A DNA stretch of 64,000 nt from positions 1 through 64,000 of the forward strand of contig CAWFLT010000004.1 in NCBI GenBank assembly GCA_963816795.1. The letters are read 5' to 3'. The notes beneath the pieces were generated by a model. That model ran no database searches. It was given only the letters and a program-made list of their open reading frames with translations, and was not told the DNA's origin. Numbering within the stretch: position 1 is the first letter of the stretch; every line of letters begins with the position of its first letter. The stretch is from CAWFLT01 sp963816795. GTDB taxonomy: Bacteria > Acidobacteriota > Vicinamibacteria > Vicinamibacterales > SCN-69-37. Below are positions 9,660 to 20,575 of this stretch, piece after piece. The translations under genes and the position numbers were made by a program.

Positions 9660-10943
9660 GTGCCCGAGGAAACCGCCGAATCACCCGATGGTGGTGCCGA
9701 CGGCGCCGCGTCGATGACGGCGGTGGCGGCGGCCCGACGGGGCGCGGAACGGGCGGCGGCTGGTCGACCGCGCAGGGACGACCGTTGGAACCGCCGGGCG
9801 ACCGATCGCACGCTGCCGCGGTGGGTGATCCCGGCCGTCGTCGTCTTCTGGACGGGCTTCGTCCTGACGTTCGTCGTTCCGGCACGTCTTCCACCGACTC
9901 TCCGGCGCTGCTCGTGCTGCTGCTCGTGTCGTTGTTCCTGTCGCTGGCGGTCGAGCCCGGCGTCAACCGGCTCGCCGCACGCGGCTGGCGGCGGGGACGG
10001 GCGACGATCACGATCCTGCTCGGCGTGCTGGTCGCGTTCCTGCTCTTCGTGGCAGCGGTCGGCACGCTCGTCGGCACCCAGATCGCCGACCTGCTCGACG
10101 GAGTCCGACAGCTACATCACCGACACGGTCGACTTCCTCAACGACACGTTCGGTACCGAACATCGACCCGCAGGACGTGATCGACGAGTTCAACGATCCC
10201 GACGGGCGCGTGCAGGAGTTCATCAGGTCGCAGAGCGACGAGGCGCGTCCAGTTCTCGCTGACCGTCCTCGGCGTGATCTTCCAGGGTCTGTCGGTGGTG
10301 CTGTTCACGTACTACCTCGTCGCCGACGGACCGCGGCTGCGCAGCGGCGGTGTGTTCCCGCCTGCCCCCGGCGCGCCAGGAACGCGTGCTCGTCGGCGTG
10401 GGAACTGGCGATCACCAAGACCGGCGGATACCTCTACTCCCGGGCGCTGCTCGCCTTGCTGTCGGCGTTCTTCCACTGGGTCGTGTTCCAGTCGATCGGC
10501 ACGCCCGCGCCGGTCGCGCTGGCGCTGTGGGTCGGTCTCGTCAGCCAGTTCCTCCCGGTCGTCGGCACCTACCTCGCCGGGATCCTGCCGGCGCTGCTGA
10601 CGTTCCTCGACTCGCCGCTCAAGGCGGTGATCGTCGTGGCCTTCATCGTGATCTACCAGCAGATCGAGAACTACGTCTTCGCGCCGCGCATCACCGCCCG
10701 GACGATGGAACTGCACCCGGCCGTCGCGTTCGGCGCGGCCCTCGGCGGGCGCGTCGTTGCTGGGCGCCGTCGGCGCGGTGCTGGCGCTGCCCGCGGCGGC
10801 GATGATGCAGGCGCTCGCGGGCGAGTGGGGCAAGCGCTACGACGTGGTCGACAGCCATCTCACCACGATCCCGCCGCCGAAGCGACCGCGAACCCAGCGG
10901 GCGGAGGGCGCCGACCCGAACGTTTCGGCCGAGACCAGCCTGA
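9660..10943 (+). CDS. AI-2E family transporter (PerM-like permease)
   Basis: Polytopic membrane protein of the AI-2E/PerM family, about 425 residues. The first membrane segment is WVIPAVVVFWTGFVLTFVV, followed by LLVLLLVSLFLSLAVEPGV with the conserved SLFLALxxEP-like pattern. It continues with FSLTVLGVIFQGLSVVLFTY, AITKTGGYLYSRALLALLSA, GLVSQFLPVVGTYLAGILPA and YQQIENYVFAPRI, all family hallmarks. Members export diverse small molecules; the ligand is not predictable. Frame breaks near 9890, 10100, 10155, 10245, 10350 and 10750. A GTG at 9660 is chosen as start because the ATG at 9627 nearly collides with the divergent gene. The stop is uncertain by some tens of bases. Confidence 0.8.
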
Positions 10944-10963
10944 CGTGGCACGTCTCGGCCGGC

Positions 10964-11957
10964 ATGACTCGGTTCGACGATCGCGTTCGCGCCGCTCGCC
11001 GTGGCGACGCGGAGCGGGTTCGACGAGTCGCTGTTCCACGGCGCGGCGGTCGCCCTCGGTCCCGACGGTTCGGTCGATCGCCTCGATCGGCGACCCGGCG
11101 CGTGCCCGTCTATCCGCGATCGGCGTTGAAGCCGATGCAGGCGACGGCGATGGTCGGAGCTCGGTCTCGCGCTGCCCGACGACCTGCTGGCGATCGTGTG
11201 TGCGAGCCATGACGGGTGCGACGTCCACACCGACGCGGTGCGACGCGTGCTCGACGAGTTCGATCTCGCCGAGGCCGATCTGCGCAACACGCCGTCGCAC
11301 CCGTACAACGCGGCGGCTCGGGACGAGGCGCGATCCGCGAGGGCATCGGCCCGTCGTCGCTCCAGCAGAACTGCTCGGGCAAGCACGCCGGCGATGCTGG
11401 CCACCTGCCGGGTCAACGGCTGGTCCGATCGCCGACTACCTCGAAGCCGGATCATCCGCTGCAGGTCGGCGATCACCGGGTCGTTCGAAGCGCCACGGCT
11501 GCATCGGTGCACCACGTCGGTGTCGACGGGTGCGGCGCGCCGACCCACGCGATCGCGCTCGTCGACCTGGCCCGGGCGTTCGCCGAGATCGCCACCGACG
11601 GACGACCGACGTCGCCGACGTCGATGACGCGCTCGACCCGACCTGGTCGGCGGGCCGACCCGCGACGTCACCCGGTGGATGCAGGCGGTGCCGGGACTGG
11701 TCGCCAAGGACGGTGCCGACGGGGTGATGGCCGGCGCGCTTGCCGGACGGCCGCGCCTTCGCGCTGAAGGTGGCGGGCGGCGACGGACGGCGCGCGGCAG
11801 GCGGCGACGGCCGAGGCGTTCCGCGTGCTCGGCGTCGACGTCGACGGCGCGCTCGGCGATCACGCTCGTCGCCACGCGGCCGGTCGTGTTGGGCCACGGG
11901 CACGAGGTCGGCCGCATCGACCCGCTGCCGTGGACGCCATCGCCGGGGCCGAGCTGA
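10964..11957 (+). CDS. L-asparaginase II family protein
   Basis: Cytoplasmic amidohydrolase of the asparaginase II (Rhizobium-type, PF06089) family. Clear motifs after repair: ATRSGFDESLFHGAAVAL near the N-terminus, YPRSALKPMQATAMV, IVCASHDGCDVHTDAV, QQNCSGKHAGMLATC, VGVDGCGAPTHAIAL and a C-terminal ALKVAGGDGRARQAAT. These match the family along its whole length (about 325 residues). Frame breaks are frequent (near 10975, 11090, 11160, 11330, 11420, 11500, 11610, 11740). Its stop overlaps the start of the MBL hydrolase gene (TGATG), so the two are coupled. The start is approximate. Confidence 0.85.
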
Positions 11958-12963
11958 TGGAGTTCCTGACGCTCGACCCGTCGACGTTCACGTACGGCGT
12001 GCCGAGCCAGGTCGCGCCGCTCGTGCGTCGGTGTGATCGCGGAGAACCCGTCGAAGTTCACGTACCACGGCACGGGCACCTACATCGTCGGCGATCCGGC
12101 GAGGTGCGTGGTCGATCGATCCCGGCCCACGGCTCGACGCGCATCGCGACGCGCTGCACCGAGCACTCGACGGATGCACGGTGCGGGCGATCCTGGTGAC
12201 GCACTGCCACTCCGACCACTCGCCGCTGGCGGCGTGGCTGGCGGCCGAGACCGGCGCGCCGACCGATCGGCTACGGCCCGCACGCGACGACCGTTGGGAC
12301 ATCGGTGAGGATCCGATCGAACTCGTCCCACCGACACCCGAGCCGGAGGCGAACGCCGACGGAGCGACGACGCCGACGATGCGCCGCCGAGCTCGTCATC
12401 GAGGAGTCGATCGACCGGGCGTTCGTGCCCGACGTCGTCGCGCGTCGACCGGCGACGTGGTGGCCGCGCGCCGACGGCTGGACGATGACGGCGCTGCACA
12501 CGCCGGGCCACACGTCGAACCACCTGTGCTTCGCGCTCGACGACGGCGCGACCCGCACGCTGTTCACCGGCGACCACGTGATGGGGTGGAGCACGACCGT
12601 CGTGTCGCCACCCGACGGCGACATGTCGGCCTACATCGAGTCGCTGCGGGTGGTCGCCGGCCGCCGCGACGACGTGTTCATCCCGACCCACGGACCGCCG
12701 ATCGACCGGCCCGCAGCGGTTCGTCACCGAGCTGCATCGAGCATCGCCTCGACCGGGAGCGCCAGGTCCTCGGTGCCGTGCGCGACGGCTGCACATCGAT
12801 CGGCCGGATCGTGCTGCGGCTCTACGCCGACGTCGACCAGCGGCTGCACCAACCGGCGGCACGCAGCGTGCTCGCCCACCTCGGCCGGCTCGCCGACGCG
12901 GGTCAGATCGTCATCGTCCCCGCCGGACCGCCGCGCCTCGACAGCACGTTCCTCGCCGTCTGA
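11957..12963 (+). CDS. MBL-fold metallo-hydrolase, LACTB2-like
   Basis: Zinc hydrolase of the metallo-beta-lactamase fold. The metal motif THCHSDHSPLAAW (HxHxDH), then HTPGHTSNHLCFAL, FTGDHVMGW and PTHGPPIDRP give the other ligands in order. After the MBL domain a winged-helix-like C-terminus follows (LYADVDQRLHQPAARSVLAH), as in the LACTB2-type branch, whose members cut RNA or hydrolyse thioesters. Frame breaks near 12030, 12110, 12265, 12380, 12440 and 12720. It is coupled to the asparaginase gene. Substrate unknown. Confidence 0.82.
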
Positions 12964-13006
12964 GGGTGCCTCACCGCGCGCGTCGGTGATCGTACGCTGG
13001 GCGGCC

Positions 13007-14373
13007 ATGAGCCGACTGGCGTTCCCGAGTGGTGTTCGCCTGCGGCGGCTCCATGACCGCGTGCGTCACGAGATGTGGGTGATCCCGGCTCTCGTATGCG
13101 CTGCTGGCGGTCGTCGTTGAGTGTCGCGTTCGGACGGTGGGACCAGCGCGATCCACTGCGACCTGACGCTGGCGATCAGCGCCGAGAGCGCGAGCACCGC
13201 GCTCGCCGCGCTCGGCAGCGGCATGATCGCCTTCACCGGCTTCGTCACGTCGGTCGTGCTGATGATCGTCCAGTTCGGCAGCGGCCAGTTCTCGCCCCGG
13301 TTCCTGCGCTGGTTCCGCAGCGAGCCGACGCTCAAGCATGCGCTCGGCACGTTCGTCGCCACGTTCCTGTTCGCCCTCACGGCGACGGCGATGACCGGGC
13401 GCGGCATCGAGGCGGCCGTCCCGTACCGGTCGCTGACGCTGGCGTTGGTGCTGGCGCTCGCCAGCGTCGGATGGTTCCTCGCGCTCGTGTCGCGGTCGTC
13501 GAACTACCTGCGGGTCGCCCAGGTGACCCGGCGTGTCGACGCGAACGCCCGCCAGGTGTTCGACAGCGTCTACCCGCAGACCCACTCCGCAGGTCAAGGC
13601 CGCGAGCGCCGCCGTGCTGGCGATCGACGAAGCCGAGCCGGTGCAGGTGTTCCGGCACGAAGGTGTCGGCGCCATCCTGCAGTCGATCGATCGACGGGCG
13701 TTGCTCCGGCTCGCCATCGCCCACGACGCCACCATCGAGATGGTCAGGAGCGTCGGCGACTACGTGCCGACCGACGCCGTGGTCGTGCGCGCCTACGGCG
13801 ACACACCGATCGCCGAACGGCGGCTCAGGGCGGGCCTGTTCTTCGGCGACGAACGCACGGTCGAGGACGACCCGGCATTCAGCTTCCGCCTGCTCGTCGA
13901 CGTGGCCATCAAGGCGCTGTCGCCGGCGGTCAACGACCCGACCACCGCGGTGCAGTGCCTCGATCGGATCGAAGGGGTGCTGCGCTGCGCGTCGGCCAAG
14001 CACCTGTCCGTCGGCGTCGCCCTGGACGCCACGTCCACCGTCCGTCTGATCTATCCGACGCCGTCATGGAACGACCTGGTGACCCTCGCCCTCGACGAGA
14101 TCCGCGCGTTCGGGGCGAGCCAGTACCAGATCAGCCGGCGCATGCGGGCGTTGATCGCCGACCTGATCGTCGACCTGCCACCGGAACGGCACGCCGCCCT
14201 GGAACGCCAGTTGACCCTGCTCGACATCGCGGTTCGACGCGCCTTCCCGGACGAGGATCTGCGCGCCGATGCGCTCGTGCCCGACCGTCAGGGCCTCGGC
14301 CCGAGCCACGGGTTCGCGGTCGAGACTCGGCGAGGGATCAGACCCCGTCGGCGGCGGCAGCGGCCTCGGCTGA
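13007..14373 (+). CDS. DUF2254 membrane protein
   Basis: About 450 residues. The N-terminal half has membrane segments with the family signature: LAISAESASTALAALGSGM, then FTGFVTSVVLMIVQF and GQFSPRFLRWF. Two further segments follow (ALGTFVATFLFALTATAM and LALVLALASVGWFLALV). The C-terminal half is a cytoplasmic domain with RLAIAHDATIEMVRSVGDYV and FRLLVDVAIKALSPAVNDP, both typical of DUF2254. No function is established for the family. Indels near 13090 and 13590; the end is uncertain and the gene overlaps the convergent molybdenum subunit by about 35 bases. Confidence 0.8.
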
Positions 14374-16770
14374 CTCCTCGTTGTCGGCCTTGCCGGCCGA
14401 CGCCTGCGGCGCGGAGTCGGTCGAAGACGGCCGGTGGCTCGCGCCACGGGTCGGGCAACGTGCCGTTCGCGGGCGGCGACGATCGTCCGCCACACCCGCT
14501 CGGACGTGCACGGCAGGTCGATGTGGCGGACGCCGAGGTGGGCGAGCGCGTCGATCACCGCGTTCTGGACGGCCGGCGTCGAGCCGATCGTGGCGGCCTC
14601 GCCGATGCCCTTCGCCCCGAGCGGGTTGAGCGGTGTCGGGGTCTCGGTCGAGTGCACCTCGAACGACGGCAGTTCGGCCGCCGACGGCATCGCGTACTCG
14701 GCGAGGTTCGACGTGATCGGGTTGCCGTCGCCGTCGTAGACGATCTCCTCGAACAGCGCCTGACCGACGCCGGCCGCGATGCCGCCGTGCTGCTGGCCCT
14801 CGACGAGCAGCGGGTTGAGCACCGTGCCGCAGTCGTCGACCGCGACGTGGCGGACGAGCCGCACCTTGCCCGTGTCGGAATCGACCTCGACGACGGCGAT
14901 GTGGGCGCCGAACGGGAACGTGGCGCCGTCCTGGTGGAAGTCGAACTCGCCGGCGAGTGGCGCGCCGTCGTCGGCGGCACGGCTCGCGAGTTCGGCCCAC
15001 GTGAGGGCCTGCGCGGGCACGCCGGCGACGCCGACGGTGCCGGTGGTCGTGTCGACGACGATGTCGGCGACGTCGGCCTCGAGCAGGCGGGCGGCGAGTT
15101 CCTTGGCCGAGTCGACCATCGCCTCGGTCGCACCCTGCACCGCCGATCCGCCGAGCTGCAGCGACCGTGAGCCGCCGGTGCCGCCGCCGGTGCGCACGAG
15201 GTCGGTGTCGCCGTCGACGAGGGTGATCCGATCGATGGGGATGCCGGTCTGGTCGGACACCAACATCGCGTACGCCGTCTGATGACCCTGGCCGTGCGAC
15301 AGCGTGCCGGCGAAGACCGTGGCCGATCCGTCGGGGTGGACCTCGAGCGCACCGAACTCGTCGGCGCCACCGCCGGCGGTGATCTCGACGTAGGCCGCCA
15401 CGCCGATGCCGAGCAGGATGCGGTCGCCGGCGTCACGACGTCGCTGCTGGTCGGCCCGGAGCTCGCTCGTAGCCCGCGAGTTCGGCGGCCCGATCGAGCG
15501 GCAGCCAGTACCGGCCGTTGTCGTAGGTGTTGCCGGTGATCGTCGTGAACGGGAACACGTCGTCGGCGAGGAAGTTCTTCTTGCGGATCTCGATCGGGTC
15601 GATCCCGAGTTCGAGGGCGGCCTGATCGACGGCCCGTTCGACGAGGGCGGTCGCCTCGGGACGACCGGCGCCGCGGTAGGCGCCCATCGGGGTGGTGTTC
15701 GTGACCGCGACGACGACGTCGAACTCGATGGTGCCGAAGTCGTAGGTGCCCTGCGACATGCGCCGGGTGCCGCCGGGCAGGTACGCACCGATCGTCGGGT
15801 AGCCGCCGGCGTCGCCGACGAGGCGCACCCGCAGCCCGGTGAACGTGCCGTCGTTCGTGCGACCCGAGTTCGACGTACTGGACCTGCCCGCGGCTGTGGG
15901 GGAGCGCCTTCATGTCGTCGCTGCGTGTCGGGACCCACGCGACCGGTCGGCCCGTGAGCCGGCTCGCGCGCGGCCACGACGCTGTACTCGGCGTGGATGC
16001 CGGCCTTGCCGCCGAACCCGCCGCCGACCTGGGCGGTGACGACGCGGATCCGCGTCCTTGTCCATGCCGAGCGCGCCGGCGAGCTGATCGTGGAGGCCGT
16101 GCGGCATCTGGGTCGATGCCCAGAAGGTCAGCCGTCCGTCGGCGTCGATCTCGGCGGCGCAGCAGTCGGGTTCCATCGGCACGACGGCGATGCGCTGGTT
16201 GACGTACCGACCGCGCACGACGTGGTCGGCGCTGGCGAGGCCGTCGACCGCGGGTCGATGTGGACCTGGGCCACGTTCGAGCCGTGGACGTCGAAGAGCA
16301 CCGGGGCGCCGTCGGCCAGCGCGGCCTCGGCGACTGTCACCGCCGGGAGCGGATCGATGTCGGCCCAGATCAGCTCGGCGGCGTCCTCACCCTGCTCGAA
16401 GGTCTCGGCGAGCACGACGGCGATCGGTTCGCCGACGAAACGCACCTTGCCGTCGGCGAGCGGTGGTCGCACGAAGTCGGGATGGACGGGGACGAAACCG
16501 TGGTGGGGGGCGACGCCGAGGTTGTCGGCGGTGAGGATCGCGACGACGCCGGGCATGCCGATCGCGTCGTCGATGTGGATCGCATTGACCACGCCGTGCG
16601 CGACGTCGGAGCGGACGAACACGGCGTGCAGCCGGTTCGACGAGCGGCAGGTCGGCGAGGTACTTCCGCGACCCGGTGAGCAGGCCGGGATCCTCGGTGC
16701 GCAGGACGCGTGTCCCGAGGATCGAGCCGGGTCGGGGCGCAGCGGACGGCGGAAGGTCGGTCACGGTCAT
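14338..16770 (-). CDS. molybdenum hydroxylase large subunit, CoxL form II-like
   Basis: Molybdopterin-binding catalytic subunit of the xanthine dehydrogenase / CO dehydrogenase family, about 800 residues. Start MTVTDLPPSAAP at 16770. Motifs in order: VRFVGEPIAVVLAET, QVGGGFGGKAG (molybdopterin), PMGAYRGAGRPEATAL, TLSHGQGHQTAYAML, RTGGGTGGSRSLQLGGSA and a C-terminal GAKGIGEAATIGSTPAV with the catalytic Glu. The active-site loop AYRGAGR is the form II signature; true CO dehydrogenase (form I) has AYRCSFR. So CO oxidation is doubtful and another aldehyde or heterocycle substrate is more likely. At least five frame breaks. The usual FAD and 2Fe-2S subunit genes are not adjacent. Confidence 0.85.
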
Positions 16771-16946
16771 CAGCGTCGAACCTATCCGAAGCTGCTCCGG
16801 GAGCGGATCAGGTGTGGGCGCGGATCATGTCTCGACGACGAGGACGCGGCGCGTGGGATGTTTGTGCAGCGCGTCGAATGGCTAGTCACGCTGATGCCAT
16901 CGCACCGGGCGGTCGGCGATCGAGCAATTGAACCGAGGAGCATGCC

Positions 16947-17541
16947 GTGTCGAACTTCGATGGACCCCAGCACGTCCGCCAGGAAACCTTCGTCGACCCC
17001 GTGGTCGCGCGAACGTGGCCGACCGGCCGTGGTGGTCCAGCCGGTGGTCACCGAGCAGGTGTCGTCACCCAACAGGTCGTCGCTCCCGTGCAGGCGGTCC
17101 GCACCGCCAGCGTGCGCCGATTCGCGCCGGACGCGATCATCGCCGCCGTCGTCGGGCTCGTCCTGCTGCTCGTCGGGCTGCTCGCCGTCGTGCGTGGTGG
17201 GTTCGACTGGTCCGATGGAAGATCCGGTCGTCGAGGTCCTCGGATTCACCCACACGACCACCCTCGGACTGATCGAGATCGTGCTCGGTGCGTGTCTGCT
17301 CATCTCCGGTGCGTCGAGCTGGCGGAGCGGAGCCCTGTTCTTCGGTGCGATGCTCGCGATCGGTGGTTTCGTCGGCGCCGTCCAGACCGAATCGTTCGTC
17401 ACGGACCTGGCGCTCGAGTCGAGCTTCGCCTGGCTGGCGACGATCGCCGGAGCGGTCGTGGTCGCGCTGTCGGCACTGCTCATGCCCCGCTACCTCACCC
17501 GCTCCTCCGTGACCCAGACCACGGGCGTCCGAACGATCTGA
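16947..17541 (+). CDS. four-helix membrane protein of unknown function
   Basis: About 197 residues starting MSNFDGPQHVRQETF. A basic, Pro-rich N-terminal tail of about 55 residues is followed by four hydrophobic segments: AIIAAVVGLVLLLVGLLAVV, TLGLIEIVLGACLLISGA, LFFGAMLAIGGFVGAV and WLATIAGAVVVALSALLM. One indel near 17210. The layout resembles small actinobacterial membrane proteins with a cytoplasmic tail, but I do not recognise a named family. It is divergent from the CoxL-like gene with 176 bases between, which should hold both promoters, and is 138 bases before the tRNA gene. Confidence 0.6.
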
Positions 17542-17679
17542 CAGCGCGCGATCGAGCGGCGATCGAGTCGTCGTCGCGCGGCGTAGTTGAGCGCCGCGGA
17601 ACTGAGGCCCCTACGATGGCCACCCGTTGTCGGGCATCGATCCACCAGCGGGGTTGCTCCCGCGGGTCAGGCTCGTCAC

Positions 17680-17754
17680 GCCTCTCTAGCTCAATGGTAG
17701 AGCAGTGGACTTTTAATCCATTGGTTCAGGGTTCGAGCCCCTGGGGAGGCACCA
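17680..17754 (+). tRNA. tRNA-Lys (UUU)
   Basis: A complete cloverleaf. The acceptor stem pairs GCCTCTC with the complementary end GGGGAGGC, the D-loop contains AGCTCAATGGTAGAGC, the anticodon loop is CTTTTAA (anticodon TTT, Lys), and the T-loop reads GGTTCGAGCC. The terminal CCA (17752-17754) is encoded. Confidence 0.97.
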
Positions 17755-18113
17755 GGTCAATCCGCGGCGTGCGACATTGGCGACCCCGACGGTCGACCAC
17801 CCGCACCCATGCGACGGGTTGCCATCCCGAGGCGCAGATCTGGCACGCCTCCTAGCGGCGAATTGGTGACGCCACGTCGTGCTCCGACGTCCGGCATTAT
17901 GGGGCGGTTCGAAGGCGGTCTTGGCCGACCGACTTCGCCGGAACTGGGCGCCCGGCGCCGTCACCGCATCCGGCAAAGTGTGCGCATACAACCGGCGTTC
18001 GGGGCAGCGACAGATCGGACGATCTGTGCGCAACAGCGGCATGCGAGGAGCCGCGCCCCTACCGGGCAGTCCGTGCTGGCGAACTTCGAGTGATGAAGTT
18101 CGGTGGGCGGGCG
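17755..18113. other. no supported gene
   Basis: About 360 bases between the tRNA and the convergent end of the CorA gene. Short open frames exist but show no recognisable protein features, codon preference or ribosome binding site. Confidence 0.5.
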
Positions 18114-19073
18114 CTAGAGCCAGCGGCGTCTCCGGGCGACGATGAGTGTCGCGAGCATGAACAGGACCATCGAGGCGACGACGACCCAGAACAGGTTGGG
18201 GTTGTCGAAGAGGCCGACTTGGAAGTTCATGCCCATCACGCCTGCCAGCACAGCCGCCGGTAGCAGCGTGACCGATACCAATGTCAGCAGGCGCATGATG
18301 TCGTTGGTGCGTTGGGCCGTGCGCGTCATGTGCACGTCGAAGGTTCCGATCAGCATTTCGCGGGCGTTGGCGACTGCCTCGGTTGCGCGTTCGAGACGGT
18401 GGGTGAGTGCGGCAAGTGCCTCGGCTTCTCGCGGCTCGATGTCTGGCATGAAATCCGGTCGCCCGACCTCGGAGTACATGTCTCGATGGAAGCTGAGCAG
18501 GCGTCGCACGCGAGCGATCCGTCGTCGCATCTCGACGAGCCGTCCCAACAGGTCCTTGTCGTCGCCGCGCAGCGCCACTTCGTCCAGTTCGTCGATCTCG
18601 CGCTCGAGCTCCTCGGCGGCGGCGTAGAAGGTGTCGAGGTGCCAGTCGAGCATGGCTACCAGGAGCAGCACCGGGGTGAGGCGACCGACCTCACGCTGAT
18701 CCTGGATGCGCTCATGGTGCTCATCGAGGAACGCGATCGGATCGGCATGCCAGGTGACGGCCCATCCTTGGCCGATCAGGATGTGCAGCACGATCGGTGA
18801 CTGCGTCACGTCCTCACGAAGCGTCTGGACGGTGACCAGCATCCCGTCGTCGAGCACGTGTCCGTCCGGTGTGGCGGCGCCGTCGGAGAGGGCCTCGAGC
18901 GTTCCGGCGTCGAGCGACAGAGCCGACGCGACAAGGGTGCGCTCGTCGTCGGTGGGCGCCTGCACATCGATCCACAACAATTCGTTGTCTCGGATCTCGC
19001 GTGGACGCCAGGTGGTCAGATCCGCCACCACGTCGGTGCCATCACTGCGGGAGAGCAATGTCCGCACACTCAT
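18114..19073 (-). CDS. CorA family divalent metal ion transporter
   Basis: Magnesium/cobalt channel of the CorA family, 319 residues and intact. The long N-terminal cytoplasmic part ends in helices (ELEREIDELDEVALRG) leading to two C-terminal membrane segments. The first ends in the selectivity signature VMGMNF (GMN motif); the second is NLFWVVVASMVLFMLATL with a basic tail RRRRWL. The start at 19073 gives MSVRTLLSRSDG and overlaps the STAS gene's stop (ATGA), so the two are coupled. That pairing is unusual for CorA and may mean regulation of the channel by the STAS partner, though this is inference only. Confidence 0.9.
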   Translation of the reverse strand: MSVRTLLSRSDGTDVVADLTTWRPREIRDNELLWIDVQAPTDDERTLVASALSLDAGTLEALSDGAATPDGHVLDDGMLVTVQTLREDVTQSPIVLHILIGQGWAVTWHADPIAFLDEHHERIQDQREVGRLTPVLLLVAMLDWHLDTFYAAAEELEREIDELDEVALRGDDKDLLGRLVEMRRRIARVRRLLSFHRDMYSEVGRPDFMPDIEPREAEALAALTHRLERATEAVANAREMLIGTFDVHMTRTAQRTNDIMRLLTLVSVTLLPAAVLAGVMGMNFQVGLFDNPNLFWVVVASMVLFMLATLIVARRRRWL

Positions 19074-19427
19074 GTCGGGTCCAACCCAAATAGCAAATTG
19101 AGTCCGGTGATCTCGACAATTCGTGCGACGGGCCGCGAGGGGTTTCGTATCACGACGGTCCCGCTCGTGTGGTGCACGCGCTTCACGAGTGTGACGAGCA
19201 CTCGCAGCCCACTCGAATCGATGAATGTCACTCCCGCGAGATCGAGCTCGATGATGCCATCCGCTACATCCGGGATGATCAGCGAGCGCGGCGTCCAAGT
19301 CTGGACAAGTCGCAGCATCGATCTCACCACGCACAGACCATCCGCGTGGCGACCTGACAACTTCGAGGGCGCCACGCGGGTGGTCGGTGCGGTTCATTGT
19401 CTTCGTCTCTCTCTGAATGTCTGTCAC
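19070..19427 (-). CDS. STAS domain protein, anti-sigma factor antagonist type
   Basis: About 118 residues. It contains ELDLAGVTFIDSSGLRVLV, the STAS motif whose Ser (DSSG) is phosphorylated by an RsbW/SpoIIAB-type kinase in anti-sigma switches. The N-terminus reads LEVVRSPRGWSVRGEIDAAT, the usual first strand pair, and one indel near 19290 separates the two parts. No kinase or sigma factor gene is adjacent; instead its stop overlaps the CorA start. It therefore could be a stray anti-anti-sigma factor or a partner of the channel. Confidence 0.8.
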
Positions 19428-19532
19428 TGATGCGATGACGTTCTACGGCTCTGGGATTGCTATCGGCATGGTATTTCACTTCTTAAGTGGTTCTTTAAGG
19501 TCTAAAGTCCCGATTTGTGCTACTGTCGTCGC

Positions 19533-19781
19533 ATGCCACGCCCCTATGGAGACCCTGTGGAGGTCGTGACGGGACCGATCCCGGCGCAGTCCCCGTTCAT
19601 CCCCGCTGACGCCAAGATCGTCGTCGGGGCGGTCGCTCCGGCGTCGCCCGATCCGATCCCGCTCGTGCTGCTGCCGGGTTTCGAGTACCGGATGCGCGAG
19701 TGGCGGCACCCCGACACCCACGAGATCCACTGGCTGATCGAGCGGAGAAAGTCCGCCCAGCAGGGCGACGACGACGAGTAG
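19533..19781 (+). CDS. small conserved-looking protein, function unknown
   Basis: 82 residues, intact, starting MPRPYGDPVEVV and ending AQQGDDDE. It is Pro-rich in the first half and has a compact aromatic stretch (EYRMREWRHPDTHEIHWL). It has no signal peptide or membrane segment. It is divergent from the STAS gene, and the 105 bases between (19428-19532) are AT-rich for this genome and likely hold both promoters. Confidence 0.55.
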   Translation: MPRPYGDPVEVVTGPIPAQSPFIPADAKIVVGAVAPASPDPIPLVLLPGFEYRMREWRHPDTHEIHWLIERRKSAQQGDDDE

Positions 19782-19975
19782 CCCCCGAAGCGCGGCTATC
19801 GCCGAGTGCCCGATCTGTGCACCTCACGCAAATGTCGATGACAGCCAAACGACCGCTCGGTTTCGGCACTCGTAATCACCGCGACGTCATCTCCGACGGT
19901 GTGCGACTGCGGCCCCGATGCGACGCCACAAAATCGCGTCACCTGGCGTTTGGTGGCGGTGGGCACCGACCGGTG

Positions 19976-20575
19976 TCAGACCCAGGATTCGAGGCCTGGC
20001 GCCGGACCTCGACCGAGCGTCCAGGCCATCAACGAGCGCGGATCCGCACGATTGGCGAGACCTGCAACCAGCCTCGGAAGAGCACGGTCAACCAGTTCCT
20101 GTGGCCAGTCGGCCGGAGTGTGGCCTATTGCAAGGTCGACGAGATGGACCTCGACTTCCCACCAGCGATGAAACGGGAGTCGCGCTACGGGATGCTCGTC
20201 GCCTCGGCCAGACCGGACAGGTCGGTTCCAGGAGTCGTCGGGCAGTGATACGAAGGTGGCATCAAGCCGCTGTGACCAACTGATGACGTCGTTGATGAGC
20301 ACGTTTGCTGGTCGTCCTGCGCCCGACTCAATCTCCGAGGCGCGACCCTCGGCACCACCCACGTACTGATCGATGACCTCACCACGTGTGGTGGCTTCGA
20401 TTCGGTGGAACATCGCCTCTGCATTGCGCGCCAGGTGCGTGAGCACGTGTCCGACACTCCAGGCAGGCAACAGCGACGGTTCTCGGACAACCTCATCGGT
20501 CAGGCCCTCGATTCTGGCGGCTAGCCGCGCGTGAGAGGCCCGGCAACCTTCGATCTCGACAGTGAGCATCTCCAC
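19976..20575 (-). CDS. maleylpyruvate isomerase family, mycothiol-dependent (MDMPI/DinB-like)
   Basis: 199 residues, intact. It begins VEIEGCRASHARLAARIEGL and contains LLPAWSVGHVLTHLARNAEA, the DinB-type helix with the metal-binding His, then LPFHRWWEVEVHLVDLAIGH, which carries the second metal-binding His pair. This is the mycothiol-dependent maleylpyruvate isomerase N-terminal domain, used for thiol-dependent isomerisation or conjugation; mycothiol itself marks Actinobacteria. The start is a GTG at 20575 (ATG at 20569 is the alternative). It overlaps the stop of the upstream lipoprotein gene. Confidence 0.85.
   Translation of the reverse strand: MEMLTVEIEGCRASHARLAARIEGLTDEVVREPSLLPAWSVGHVLTHLARNAEAMFHRIEATTRGEVIDQYVGGAEGRASEIESGAGRPANVLINDVISWSQRLDATFVSLPDDSWNRPVRSGRGDEHPVARLPFHRWWEVEVHLVDLAIGHTPADWPQELVDRALPRLVAGLANRADPRSLMAWTLGRGPAPGLESWV

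Noticed and set aside
14338..16770. True aerobic CO dehydrogenase
   Set aside because: The active-site loop is AYRGAGR, not AYRCSFR, and the partner subunits are absent.
17809..18093. Open frame of about 94 residues on the plus strand
   Set aside because: No recognisable motif, start signal or neighbour; GC-rich sequence often stays open by chance.
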